Below are positions 1 to 7,820 of a stretch of 16,507 bases of DNA, one piece after another. Made by a program: the position numbers and the translations under genes. The stretch is from an uncultured beta proteobacterium (GTDB lineage Bacteria; Pseudomonadota; Gammaproteobacteria; Burkholderiales; Burkholderiaceae_B), in NCBI GenBank assembly GCA_903929925.1, contig CAIYWO010000459.1:1-16507 (forward strand), in the 5' to 3' direction. Below the pieces are notes generated by a model. That model had not been told where the DNA came from and ran no database searches. It saw only the letters and a list, made by a program, of their open reading frames with translations. Each line of letters starts with the position of its first letter. The stretch's first letter is position 1.

Positions 1-228
1 CCAGCCGATAAACTTCATGACCGTGTAGACGCGCTCAGCGCGCAACTTGCAAGCATGGCACCGATCGCCTTAGTCGGCATCAAGAAGCACCTGAATCTAA
101 TCGCCCGAGGCGAGCTCGACGACGCTGCGATTCGAGCAGCGGTATTACATTCAGAGCAGTCTCAAGATATGAAAGAAGGCGCGCGTGCTTGGAAAGAAAA
201 ACGCAACGCCAATTTCACTGGCTCTTAA
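1..228 (+). CDS. Enoyl-CoA hydratase/isomerase (crotonase family), C-terminal fragment
   Basis: An open frame runs in from the left edge and stops at TAA 226-228, giving 75 residues with no start in view. The sequence matches the C-terminal end of crotonase-fold enoyl-CoA hydratases: a helix with MAPIALVGIKKHLN, then an acidic stretch and the SEQSQDMKEGARAWKEKRNANF tail region in which family members have 'S-D-x-x-E-G-x-x-A-F-x-E-K-R-x-P-x-F'. Such enzymes hydrate or isomerise enoyl-CoA thioesters in the cytoplasm during fatty-acid or amino-acid breakdown. The catalytic and oxyanion-hole parts lie outside the window, so the exact substrate cannot be read. With an isovaleryl-CoA dehydrogenase 6 kb away a role in leucine or other acyl-CoA catabolism is possible, but the two are not in one operon. 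Confidence 0.85.
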   Translation, partial: PADKLHDRVDALSAQLASMAPIALVGIKKHLNLIARGELDDAAIRAAVLHSEQSQDMKEGARAWKEKRNANFTGS

Positions 229-255
229 TTTTCAATAGACGGAACCACCCTAATC

Positions 256-1059
256 ATGCTCAGATTACTCGCTACTTTTTTACTGTTGTTGATTGTCGCT
301 CCTATTCATGCACAGCCCCTTAACCCAGTTTGGATCGGTCGCTGGCAGGCTGGAGACAACACTTTGATTGTGACTTCAAAAAATATCATCAATCAGGGAA
401 AAATTTGTCGTTGGGTGAATAAAGCACCGACAAACTTTGAAGGCTGTATCGCGCACTATGCAGCGAGCGTGAAAAAAAGTGAAATGCTTGGCCTCTTAAC
501 ATCCATGCAAACAGGCATAAAAGAACAAGCATCCAATATGGATGCTGCTGCAAGAGCCAGCGCAACGAAGACACTACAAGCCTTAAAGCTACAACTCGAT
601 AAGCTCAGTGACGATACATTCAGAACCATCGTCACTTCAGACGCCGACTACCAAGGCTCTGGAGACTGCGGTGCCTACTACATCATGGACAAGGGCGTTC
701 CCTATATCGTGCGTCAGTGCGAATCAGCTGGCGCCGAATTCGCATTAACGGTTGACCCCATGCAACGTGCGACTGCCCCAGCAGCCCTCAATGCAATCGA
801 TGGACGTTGGCATAGCCCGCAATGGAAGTATGGTTACGAGTTGAAAGATGGCGTTGGCACAGCAACCGCCACTAACAGTGCAAAGTTCAAAGTCGGTGAT
901 GAAATTATTTATCTGAGCGTCAAGGGTAAAAACACTTTTGAAGGTGAGCAAATCTATCAGAACGGAAAATTCAATCCCATTACCGTTACCCTTCTTCCCG
1001 ATGGACGATTACAGTTCAAGGGTGAAAAAAATATTTCCTGGACTATGACACGACAATGA
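256..1059 (+). CDS. Hypothetical exported (periplasmic) protein
   Basis: I do not recognise this 267-residue protein. Residues 1-19 form a Sec signal peptide: a short basic start (MLRLL), a leucine-rich core and a likely cleavage site after PIHA, before Gln20. There is no lipobox cysteine and no later membrane segment, so a soluble periplasmic protein is likely. Four cysteines remain in the mature part (C51, C64, C138, C155), enough for two disulfides. An alanine-rich helical stretch spans about 70-118. The N-terminal and C-terminal parts each begin with a similar 'I-(D)-G-R-W' motif (27-30 and 181-185) followed by beta-strand-like sequence, hinting at two related beta-rich halves. It starts 27 bases after the crotonase stop with only a weak ribosome site (GGAA, far from the ATG). 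Its TGA overlaps the ATG of the asparaginase-like gene, so the two are probably translated together. Confidence 0.75.
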   Translation: MLRLLATFLLLLIVAPIHAQPLNPVWIGRWQAGDNTLIVTSKNIINQGKICRWVNKAPTNFEGCIAHYAASVKKSEMLGLLTSMQTGIKEQASNMDAAARASATKTLQALKLQLDKLSDDTFRTIVTSDADYQGSGDCGAYYIMDKGVPYIVRQCESAGAEFALTVDPMQRATAPAALNAIDGRWHSPQWKYGYELKDGVGTATATNSAKFKVGDEIIYLSVKGKNTFEGEQIYQNGKFNPITVTLLPDGRLQFKGEKNISWTMTRQ

Positions 1060-2072
1060 GCACTGTAATGACTACAAAACCTAAAGTTGCACTTATTAGT
1101 ACGGGCGGAACGATCACGTCTGTGAGCACCGTTGGCGAGCTCGATGTCTTTGAATACAGCTCAACTGGAATTCGGCTTGATGCGAATCAGATGTTGGAAA
1201 AATTCCATCACTGTCAAACTATTGCTGATGTCATTGCAGTCCCGTTCGACACACTGCTTTCAACAGCGGTGAGCTTTCCGGAATGGAGGCGGTTGGCGCA
1301 GACGATTATGGATTTGCAAACACAACATCCAGATCTTTCTGGCGTTGTCATTCTGCACGGCACATCTTCCATGGAAGAAACCGCCTATGCCTTGAGCCTG
1401 ACATTGAAGACGGACTTGCCAGTCGTTCTGACGGGCTCTCAAAGACCTGCTAGCGCGTTATCGTCCGATGCGGGATTCAATATATTCAATGCAGTGCGTA
1501 TAGCGAGTACCCCCGAGGCGCGAGAAATGGGAGTCATGATTGCACTCAATGACGAGATTCATGCTGCACGCGAAGTCACAAAAAGCTCTAACGGCAGACT
1601 TCAGACTTTCGTGTCGCACGACTTTGGAGTGCTTGGGCACGCAGATGGAGATAGGGTTGTGTTCTATCGCAAACCCACGCGGCGACACAACCCCGATACG
1701 GAATTCGATATCCTTAAGATGTCTGTTTTCCCACGGGTGGATATCGCGTATAGCTACGCGGGTGACGATGGCACCGCGATCAACGCCTTTGTACAAGCCG
1801 GCGCCAAAGGTATCGTCGCAGCAGCTTTTGCGCCCGGCCTACTCACCCCACAAGAGGATATTGCGATGCGTGCTGCAGTCAAAGCAGGTGCACGCGTTGT
1901 GATCTCCTCTCGTGCAGGGTCGGGTCGCACCTTTGCGCCAACGAAATCTAAGGAGGCTGGCTACTTGCAAGCCGATAACCTTAACCCTCAAAAAGCGCGC
2001 GTACTCCTTGGAATGGCGTTGGCTGTGACACAAGACCCACTGCAGTTGCAGCGGATTTTTGACCAGTACTAA
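1056..2072 (+). CDS. Asparaginase-family protein (L-asparaginase/glutaminase-like)
   Basis: This 338-residue protein belongs to the bacterial asparaginase/glutaminase family, which hydrolyses the side-chain amide of asparagine to aspartate and ammonia. The N-terminal nucleophile motif STGGTIT (15-21, Thr19) is present, as is the second motif HGTSSMEETAY (101-111) and the catalytic-lysine motif AREVTKSS (171-178, Lys176). Length is normal for the family. No signal peptide is seen, so it should be cytoplasmic. The second motif is normally HGTDTxEE; here the aspartate that in Escherichia coli AnsB (Asp90) holds the substrate amino group is Ser104. Substrate preference may therefore differ, and a simple L-asparaginase label is provisional. 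The ATG overlaps the upstream stop (ATGA), with no strong ribosome site, consistent with translational coupling. A second in-frame ATG lies at 1068. Confidence 0.88.
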   Translation: MSTVMTTKPKVALISTGGTITSVSTVGELDVFEYSSTGIRLDANQMLEKFHHCQTIADVIAVPFDTLLSTAVSFPEWRRLAQTIMDLQTQHPDLSGVVILHGTSSMEETAYALSLTLKTDLPVVLTGSQRPASALSSDAGFNIFNAVRIASTPEAREMGVMIALNDEIHAAREVTKSSNGRLQTFVSHDFGVLGHADGDRVVFYRKPTRRHNPDTEFDILKMSVFPRVDIAYSYAGDDGTAINAFVQAGAKGIVAAAFAPGLLTPQEDIAMRAAVKAGARVVISSRAGSGRTFAPTKSKEAGYLQADNLNPQKARVLLGMALAVTQDPLQLQRIFDQY

Positions 2073-2085
2073 ACCAGCACTAAGA

Positions 2086-2113
2086 GAGGCGGCGTCTAGC
2101 TCAGCGCCGCCTC
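2086..2113. terminator. Convergent hairpin between asparaginase-like gene and nudC
   Basis: A perfect 9-bp GC-rich stem (GAGGCGGCG at 2086-2094 with CGCCGCCTC at 2105-2113) surrounds a 10-base loop in the 23-base gap between two convergent genes. It includes the nudC stop and its last codons. Neither side has a T-run, so it is not a classical intrinsic terminator. It may still act as a bidirectional transcript end or 3'-end protection. Confidence 0.5.
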
Positions 2114-2860
2114 AATAAGTTGTCGGGCAATACTGACTGGGTCTGGAAGCAATGGCAACGCGTCCCGCGAAAACCAATCAGCCGCTTCGATCTCTGATGG
2201 ATCTGGCGTGATCGTACCCCCTGCATAGTCTGCGAAATAGGCAATCATCAGCGAATTCGGAAATGGCCACGGCTGGCTCTTGAAGTAACGAAGGTTCGTG
2301 ATTTCAATGCCAACCTCTTCACGCACTTCACGCACGGCGCATTGTTCGAGCGTTTCGCCAGGCTCTACGAAACCTGCTAGCGCACTAAATACACCTGGCT
2401 TGAAGTGCGGACTACGCGCGAGTAATAAGTCATTCCCACGCTCAACGAGCACCATGACTGCAGGCGATATTCTTGGGTACGCAGTCAAACGACAGGCGGG
2501 ACACTCCATCGCAAATTCGGTGGTTTTCATCACCGTTGGGGTGCCGCAGTGCCCACAGAACTGATGGTTCTTTTGCCAATCTATCATCTGCGTTGCACGA
2601 CCAGCAAGCGCGAACGCCTCCGCGCCCTCAGAGCCGAAGATGCTTCGAACAGGTCGCAATTCCCCTACAAAATGTCTGGGAATTTCGTCTGTGTCGATTG
2701 CATAGCAAGGTTTGCCCTGCCACTCACCAATCAACAGAGAATGTTGTGGCGCACCAAAATCTGATGCACGTGCCAGGGGAAATATGATTCCCGCGTCACT
2801 ATCAGTTGATATAAAAACCTGATTACCATGTCGGACAATCCAATAGGTTAAGTCGCTCAT
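2096..2860 (-). CDS. nudC: NADH pyrophosphatase / NAD-capped RNA hydrolase NudC
   Basis: The protein has the full NudC architecture in 254 residues (E. coli NudC has 257). A variable N-terminal domain is followed by a four-cysteine zinc ribbon (CGHC at 102-105 and CPAC at 120-123), then the Nudix box (G163, then E169 and REVREEVG at 177-184), then the NudC signature SQPWPFPNS (195-203). NudC cleaves the pyrophosphate of NADH and removes NAD caps from RNA; it is cytoplasmic and depends on divalent metal. I chose ATG 2860 because GAGAG lies about 7 bases upstream. A longer frame starting with TTG at 2881 adds seven residues (MFILRAL) with no better ribosome site. The gene stands alone, converging on the asparaginase-like gene and divergent from the indolepyruvate oxidoreductase gene. 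Confidence 0.95.
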   Translation of the reverse strand: MSDLTYWIVRHGNQVFISTDSDAGIIFPLARASDFGAPQHSLLIGEWQGKPCYAIDTDEIPRHFVGELRPVRSIFGSEGAEAFALAGRATQMIDWQKNHQFCGHCGTPTVMKTTEFAMECPACRLTAYPRISPAVMVLVERGNDLLLARSPHFKPGVFSALAGFVEPGETLEQCAVREVREEVGIEITNLRYFKSQPWPFPNSLMIAYFADYAGGTITPDPSEIEAADWFSRDALPLLPDPVSIARQLIEAALS

Positions 2861-2924
2861 TAGGGCTCTCAAAATAAACAATGCTCGCTAAGCCTCATCA
2901 GAGTCTTAGATTAGGATTCCGTGT

Positions 2925-2952
2925 ATTGTATTCTTAAGGGCACAAGGAACAA
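2925..2952 (-). promoter_or_regulatory. Possible nudC promoter
   Basis: On the minus strand TTGTTC (2947-2952) and TACAAT (2925-2930) are 16 bases apart. The -10 box matches five of six consensus bases and the -35 three of six. The start of transcription would lie near 2918, about 58 bases before the chosen ATG. This is a pattern match only. Confidence 0.3.
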
Positions 2953-2998
2953 CGCTTAAAGTCGCCTTACCAAGGCTGACGCTAGCTCATAGGCAACC

Positions 2999-5900
2999 AT
3001 GAATGCACCGCTGACAAGCACAACGCAGGCAGCTCTAGCAAAAGTAACGCTAGAGGACAAATATACCCAGCCTGCGGGGCGCGCCTTCATGAGTGGAGTG
3101 CAGGCCCTGGTCAGGTTGCCAATGCTGCAGCAAGTCCGTGACGCGTCGGTCGGCGTCAGCACAGCGGGATTCATCAGCGGCTACCGCGGCAGTCCACTTG
3201 GCGGCTACGATCAAGCCCTTTGGGCAGCAAAGAAACACTTAGCCAAACATAATGTTGTTTTCCAACCCGGCGTGAACGAAGAGCTCGCAGCTACGGCCAT
3301 TTGGGGGACACAACAGCTAGACCTCTTTCCAGACAAAAAGAAACACGACGGCGTATTTGGCATTTGGTATGGCAAAGGTCCAGGAGTTGACCGCTGCTCA
3401 GACGTGTTCAAACACGCAAACATGGCTGGCACCGCTAAGTTTGGCGGCGTCATTGCAATTGCGGGCGACGATCACGCAGCAAAGAGCTCGACAGCGGCTC
3501 ACCAAAGCGATCATATTTTTCAAGCCTGTGGTTTTCCAGTTTTTTTCCCAAGCGATGTCCAGGGAATTCTGGATATGGGCGTACATGCGTTCGCGCTGAG
3601 CCGTTTCTCCGGTCTTTGGACGGGGATGAAAACTATCCAAGAGGTTGTGGAGTCAAGCACCAGCGTTGACGTCTCTCATGACCGCGTCAAGATCGTGATG
3701 CCTGAGGACTTCGACTTACCTGCGGGCGGACTTCACATACGTTGGCCTGATACTCCGCTCGAGCAAGAGGCGCGGATGATGGAATACAAGTGGTACGCCG
3801 CTTTAGCCTACATCCGTGCAAATCAGCTCAACAAAACTACCGTCAAAGGCCCGAACGACCGCATCGGGATCATTGCAAGCGGTAAAGCCTACCGCGACAC
3901 TTGCCAGGCGCTATTTGATCTTGGCTTGGACAGTGCAGTATGCCAACGAGTCGGGATTCGGTTGCATCAGGTCAACGTGGTTTGGCCACTTGAACCTAGC
4001 AGCACTCGGGAATTCGCTTTAGGCTTGAAGGAAATCATTGTCGTCGAAGAGAAACGACAGCTTATCGAGTACCAAATTAAGGAAGAGTTATACAACTGGC
4101 GGCCAGATGTTCGGCCAGACGTTTTAGGCAAATTTGATCAGGCACCAGGCGATCATACCGGCGGAGAATGGTCGCTCAGCAATCCAGCCGGAAAGTGGTT
4201 GTTACGCGCCAAGGCGGATCTTAGCCCATCGCTCATTGCACAAGCCATCGCACACCGACTCGACCAGCACACACTGCCTGAAGATGTGCGTGCTCGCATT
4301 CAAACACGACTTGCGATCATTCGAGCCAAGCGCGAGTCACTATTACAGATCGACACACAAGCTGGCGAACGCCCACCTTGGTTCTGCAGCGGATGTCCGC
4401 ACAACACCAGTACGCGAGTGCCTGAGGGTAGTCGAGCTCTGGCTGGCATTGGCTGCCACTACATGGTCGTCTGGATGAATCGTGACACGGTCACCTTCAC
4501 ACAGATGGGTGGCGAAGGCGTACCCTGGGTGGGCCAATCGCCTTTCATCAACGAAGACCACATTTTCGCCAACATAGGTGATGGTACATGGTTCCATAGT
4601 GGATCCTTGGCGATCCGTCAGGCGATCGCTGCTGGTGTCAATATCACCTACAAGATCCTGTACAACGATGCAGTTGCGATGACCGGTGGTCAGCAAGTTG
4701 GCGAGCGCCCAGAGGGACTGTCGGTTTCACAAATCGTCAAAAGCTCTGTCGCTGAGGGCGCAGCGCGCGTGGTCGTGGTGACGGATGATGTTGGTCGTTA
4801 CGAAAACATAACGCTCGAAGCAAATGTTGAAGTTTTTCATCGCGACGAACTCGACCGCATACAGCGCGAATTACGTGAAGTGCGCGGCACCTCCATCATC
4901 GTTTATGACCAAACATGTGCGACCGAGAAACGTCGACGCCGCAAGTCAGGCAAACTAGAAAACCCAAAACGAGTCGTGGTCATTAATGAGCTTGTGTGTG
5001 AAGGATGTGGCGATTGTTCAAGCAAGAGCAACTGCCTATCCGTTGAGCCGCTTGAAACAGAGTTCGGACGTAAGCGACAGATCAATCACAGCAGTTGCAA
5101 CAAGGACGAGTCTTGTTTGAATGGATTTTGTCCGAGCTTCGTCGTGTTAGAGAACGCGGTGCCGCGCAAGCGAACACCACAATCAATCGGCTCGAAAAAC
5201 GATCAGTCGCTCTTTAAAGATCTACCAGAACCTAAGCTCCCGAATTGTGCCGAGCCCTACCGCATCGTCGTGGCAGGTGTGGGTGGGACTGGCGTCATCA
5301 CGATTGGGCAGCTCCTAGGCATGGCTGCGCACATAGAAGGCAAAGGAATTATTACGCAAGACTCAGGCGGCCTTGCGCAAAAGGGGGGCGCAACCTGGAG
5401 CCACGTTCAGATCGCAACAAGTGCCGCCACGCTGAGTGCGACTAAAGTCGATATTGCGCAAGCACATCTTATCCTTGCCTGCGACGGCATTGTGGCGGCA
5501 AGCAACGCGACGTTGACTTATATGCATGCGGGTCAAACCAACGTCGCCCTAAACACACATGCAACGCCAACTGCAGGTTTTGTTCAAAGTCCAGACTGGA
5601 AATCACCCAATCATGCATGTACCACCGCAATCGAACAAACAGTTGGAGCAGAACATCTCGCTAGCCTCAATACCAGCGCTCTTGCTCTAGCAAAACTAGG
5701 CGACTCAATTTATGCCAATCCAATGTTATTGGGCTTTGCATGGCAAAAGGGATGGATCCCTCTCTCGAGAGAATCTCTACAACAGGCGTTAGTGCTCAAC
5801 AATGTGCAAGTCGAGCGAAATTTACAGGCCTTTGATTGGGGTCGCGTCGCGGCACTTGGTCGTCTCGACAATTCACTATCGCTTCAGGAGACGACAGTTA

Positions 5901-6544
5901 ATTTCGTTCCTCGCAAGCGCCTTGAAGACTTGATTGCGACCCGCGAGACGTTTCTCACACAGTATCAAAATGAAACATACGCGAAATCGTATACCCATTT
6001 TGTTTCGAGAGTTATTGAGACCGAACAACAGCTTGGATCAGGCAGACGCTTATCGACAGCCGTTGCGCGTTATCTCTTTAAGTTGATGGCCTACAAAGAC
6101 GAGTATGAGGTAGCACGCCTCCATACCGAGACTGCATTTGCGGATAATCTGCGCCAGCAATACGAACCTGGCTTTCAAATCGCACACCATCTTGCCCCCC
6201 CTTTGTTCTCAAAGAAAAACGCCAAAGGTGAGCTGATAAAACGTCGATTTGGTCCTTGGATCAGACCAGTCTTTCGAGGTGTTGCAAAATTAAAGTTCCT
6301 GCGCGGAACCGCGTTTGACCTGTTTGGTCGCAGCGACGAGCGGCGCCAGGAGCGGGCTGCCATCGAAGCTTACAAAGAAACGATCCTAGAGTTGCTCAAT
6401 TCTTTGCGCGAAGACAACATCGATCTGGCTGTGGAGATTGCCGCCCTGCCAGAGAACATTCGCGGGTATGGTCACGTTAAAGCACGCCATGTTGCAAGCG
6501 TGCAAGCAAAACAAACCGACTTACTTGCACGCTGGCGTGGGTAG
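2999..6544 (+). CDS. Fused indolepyruvate:ferredoxin oxidoreductase (IorA-ferredoxin-IorB type)
   Basis: A single 1,181-residue chain joins the parts that are separate subunits in archaeal IorAB. Residues about 20-440 are the pyruvate:ferredoxin oxidoreductase-like alpha domain (GFISGYRGSPLGGYD at 57-71). Residues about 455-640 are the thiamine diphosphate domain (CSGCPHNTS at 463-471, GDGTWFHSG at 527-535). A cysteine-rich ferredoxin-like segment follows (C667, C670, C673, C679, then C700, C706, C711), probably for Fe-S clusters. The gamma domain starts at the Rossmann-like VAGVGGTGVITIGQ (758-771) and is followed by a C-terminal extension. Such enzymes oxidatively decarboxylate aryl pyruvates or related 2-oxo acids to acyl-CoA, passing electrons to ferredoxin. 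In betaproteobacteria they serve aromatic amino-acid breakdown. The exact 2-oxo acid cannot be told from sequence. ATG 2999 has only a weak AGG upstream. The gene is monocistronic and converges on ivd with a 12-base gap. Confidence 0.93.
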   Translation: MNAPLTSTTQAALAKVTLEDKYTQPAGRAFMSGVQALVRLPMLQQVRDASVGVSTAGFISGYRGSPLGGYDQALWAAKKHLAKHNVVFQPGVNEELAATAIWGTQQLDLFPDKKKHDGVFGIWYGKGPGVDRCSDVFKHANMAGTAKFGGVIAIAGDDHAAKSSTAAHQSDHIFQACGFPVFFPSDVQGILDMGVHAFALSRFSGLWTGMKTIQEVVESSTSVDVSHDRVKIVMPEDFDLPAGGLHIRWPDTPLEQEARMMEYKWYAALAYIRANQLNKTTVKGPNDRIGIIASGKAYRDTCQALFDLGLDSAVCQRVGIRLHQVNVVWPLEPSSTREFALGLKEIIVVEEKRQLIEYQIKEELYNWRPDVRPDVLGKFDQAPGDHTGGEWSLSNPAGKWLLRAKADLSPSLIAQAIAHRLDQHTLPEDVRARIQTRLAIIRAKRESLLQIDTQAGERPPWFCSGCPHNTSTRVPEGSRALAGIGCHYMVVWMNRDTVTFTQMGGEGVPWVGQSPFINEDHIFANIGDGTWFHSGSLAIRQAIAAGVNITYKILYNDAVAMTGGQQVGERPEGLSVSQIVKSSVAEGAARVVVVTDDVGRYENITLEANVEVFHRDELDRIQRELREVRGTSIIVYDQTCATEKRRRRKSGKLENPKRVVVINELVCEGCGDCSSKSNCLSVEPLETEFGRKRQINHSSCNKDESCLNGFCPSFVVLENAVPRKRTPQSIGSKNDQSLFKDLPEPKLPNCAEPYRIVVAGVGGTGVITIGQLLGMAAHIEGKGIITQDSGGLAQKGGATWSHVQIATSAATLSATKVDIAQAHLILACDGIVAASNATLTYMHAGQTNVALNTHATPTAGFVQSPDWKSPNHACTTAIEQTVGAEHLASLNTSALALAKLGDSIYANPMLLGFAWQKGWIPLSRESLQQALVLNNVQVERNLQAFDWGRVAALGRLDNSLSLQETTVNFVPRKRLEDLIATRETFLTQYQNETYAKSYTHFVSRVIETEQQLGSGRRLSTAVARYLFKLMAYKDEYEVARLHTETAFADNLRQQYEPGFQIAHHLAPPLFSKKNAKGELIKRRFGPWIRPVFRGVAKLKFLRGTAFDLFGRSDERRQERAAIEAYKETILELLNSLREDNIDLAVEIAALPENIRGYGHVKARHVASVQAKQTDLLARWRG
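6497..6533. repeat. 10-bp inverted repeat in the last codons of the oxidoreductase gene
   Basis: AGCGTGCAAG (6497-6506) and CTTGCACGCT (6524-6533) are exact reverse complements separated by 17 bases. They lie in the last coding codons, just before TAG 6542-6544 and the convergent ivd stop. No T-run follows on either strand. It may be a shared transcript-end hairpin placed inside the gene because the gap between the two stops is only 12 bases, or chance. Confidence 0.4.
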
Positions 6545-6556
6545 TTCAGCGCAGTC

Positions 6557-7741
6557 CTACATCGTCTCTGCGAACAACTCACGGCCAATCAACATGCGTC
6601 GGATTTCGCTGGTGCCTGCGCCGATCTCATAGAGCTTTGCGTCACGCCAGAGGCGACCGACTGGATACTCGTTGGTATAGCCATTTCCACCAAGCAGTTG
6701 AATCGACTCGCCTGCCATCCAAGTCGCTTTTTCAGCGCAATACAGGATGACGCCCGCCGCGTCTTTACGCACGCTGCGTTGATGCCCTCCACCCTGCGCG
6801 TCTAAGCGGTCAAGTGTGCGTCCCACCGCATAACAATATGCCCGGCAAGCAGAGTAAGTCGAATACATGTCTGCGAGTTTGCCTTGAATCAGCTGAAACT
6901 CTCCGATAGATTGTCCGAACTGCTTGCGCTCATGCACGTAGGGTAAAACGACATCCAGACAAGCACCCATGATGCCAAGTGGACCAGCGGCCAGCACCGC
7001 GCGTTCATAGTCCAAGCCGCTCATGAGTACCTGCACCCCACCGTCAAGCGCGCCTAGTATGTTCTGTTCAGGTACAAACACATCCTGAAAAACGAGCTCA
7101 CCCGTGTGAGAGCCACGCATACCAAGCTTATCGAGTTTCTGTGCAATAGAGAACCCAGGCATCTCCTTATCGACTAAAAAGGCCGTAATCCCACGGGCGC
7201 GCTTATCTGGATCAGTTTTCGCATAGACCACCAGCGTCTGCGCATCGGGTCCGTTGGTAATCCACATCTTGTGCCCGTTCAGACGATAGCCACCCGCTAC
7301 CGCTGTCGCACGCAGAGACATATTCACAACGTCCGAGCCTGCACCAACCTCACTCATTGCCAAGGCGCCAACATGTTCACCCGAAATCAGAGCCGGCAGA
7401 AGTCGCGCGCGTTGCTCGGGTGTGCCATTACGAGTGATTTGATTGACACAGAGATTAGAGTGCGCGCCGTACGATAAGCCCACCGATGCGCTCGCACGTG
7501 AAATTTCTTCCATCACAATCATGTGCGCCAAATAGCCCATCTCTGCGCCGCCATACTCGGCGCTCGCCGTGACACCCAAGAGTCCCATCGCACCCATCTT
7601 GCGCCACAGGTCCATCGGAAACGCATCTGAGCGATCGATCTCTGCAGCTCTTGGCGCGATCTCATTACGCGCAAAGTCTCGAACAGCGTCACGTAACGCT
7701 ATGAGATCATCAGACAAACCACAATCCAGTTCGATTGACAT
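6557..7741 (-). CDS. ivd: Isovaleryl-CoA dehydrogenase
   Basis: This 394-residue protein is a full acyl-CoA dehydrogenase. It has the N-terminal helical domain, the FAD-contact strand region (MSEVGAGSD, WITNGPDA), and the C-terminal domain with GGNGYTNEYPVGRLWRDAK. Two features point to isovaleryl-CoA as substrate. The catalytic glutamate of isovaleryl-CoA dehydrogenase sits in an SGLDxER motif, here SGLDYER with Glu246. The place where most other acyl-CoA dehydrogenases have their catalytic Glu reads YEIGAGTSE (371-379), with no Glu. The enzyme makes 3-methylcrotonyl-CoA in leucine breakdown and passes electrons to ETF. Two ATGs are available: 7747 abuts its only AGAGA, while 7741 has it 6 bases upstream, so I prefer 7741. 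It is 73 bases below the aldolase gene. A TATAAA on the minus strand (7785-7790) lacks a convincing -35, so an own promoter is possible but unproven. No other leucine-pathway gene is next to it. Confidence 0.93.
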   Translation of the reverse strand: MSIELDCGLSDDLIALRDAVRDFARNEIAPRAAEIDRSDAFPMDLWRKMGAMGLLGVTASAEYGGAEMGYLAHMIVMEEISRASASVGLSYGAHSNLCVNQITRNGTPEQRARLLPALISGEHVGALAMSEVGAGSDVVNMSLRATAVAGGYRLNGHKMWITNGPDAQTLVVYAKTDPDKRARGITAFLVDKEMPGFSIAQKLDKLGMRGSHTGELVFQDVFVPEQNILGALDGGVQVLMSGLDYERAVLAAGPLGIMGACLDVVLPYVHERKQFGQSIGEFQLIQGKLADMYSTYSACRAYCYAVGRTLDRLDAQGGGHQRSVRKDAAGVILYCAEKATWMAGESIQLLGGNGYTNEYPVGRLWRDAKLYEIGAGTSEIRRMLIGRELFAETM

Positions 7742-7820
7742 CGTCATTCTCTACTTTTTATTCCACGGTTCAGAGGGTCTTAGATTTATACTGCATTCTG
7801 AGATGACAAAGCGTATGTCT

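Noticed and set aside
1458..1796. 112-residue open frame antisense to the asparaginase-like gene
   Set aside because: It lies wholly inside a clear gene on the other strand, has no recognisable motif and no ribosome site; treated as a shadow.
2861..2881. Longer nudC form starting with TTG
   Set aside because: The extra seven residues have no family match, and ATG 2860 has a suitable GAGAG upstream.
4134..4696. Open frames of over 110 residues in other frames of the oxidoreductase gene
   Set aside because: They are covered by an intact, motif-rich 1,181-residue frame and show no domain of their own.
7785..7790. TATAAA on the minus strand upstream of ivd as a promoter
   Set aside because: No -35 match at 16-18 bases; TTGTCA is only 13 bases away, too short for a sigma-70 promoter.
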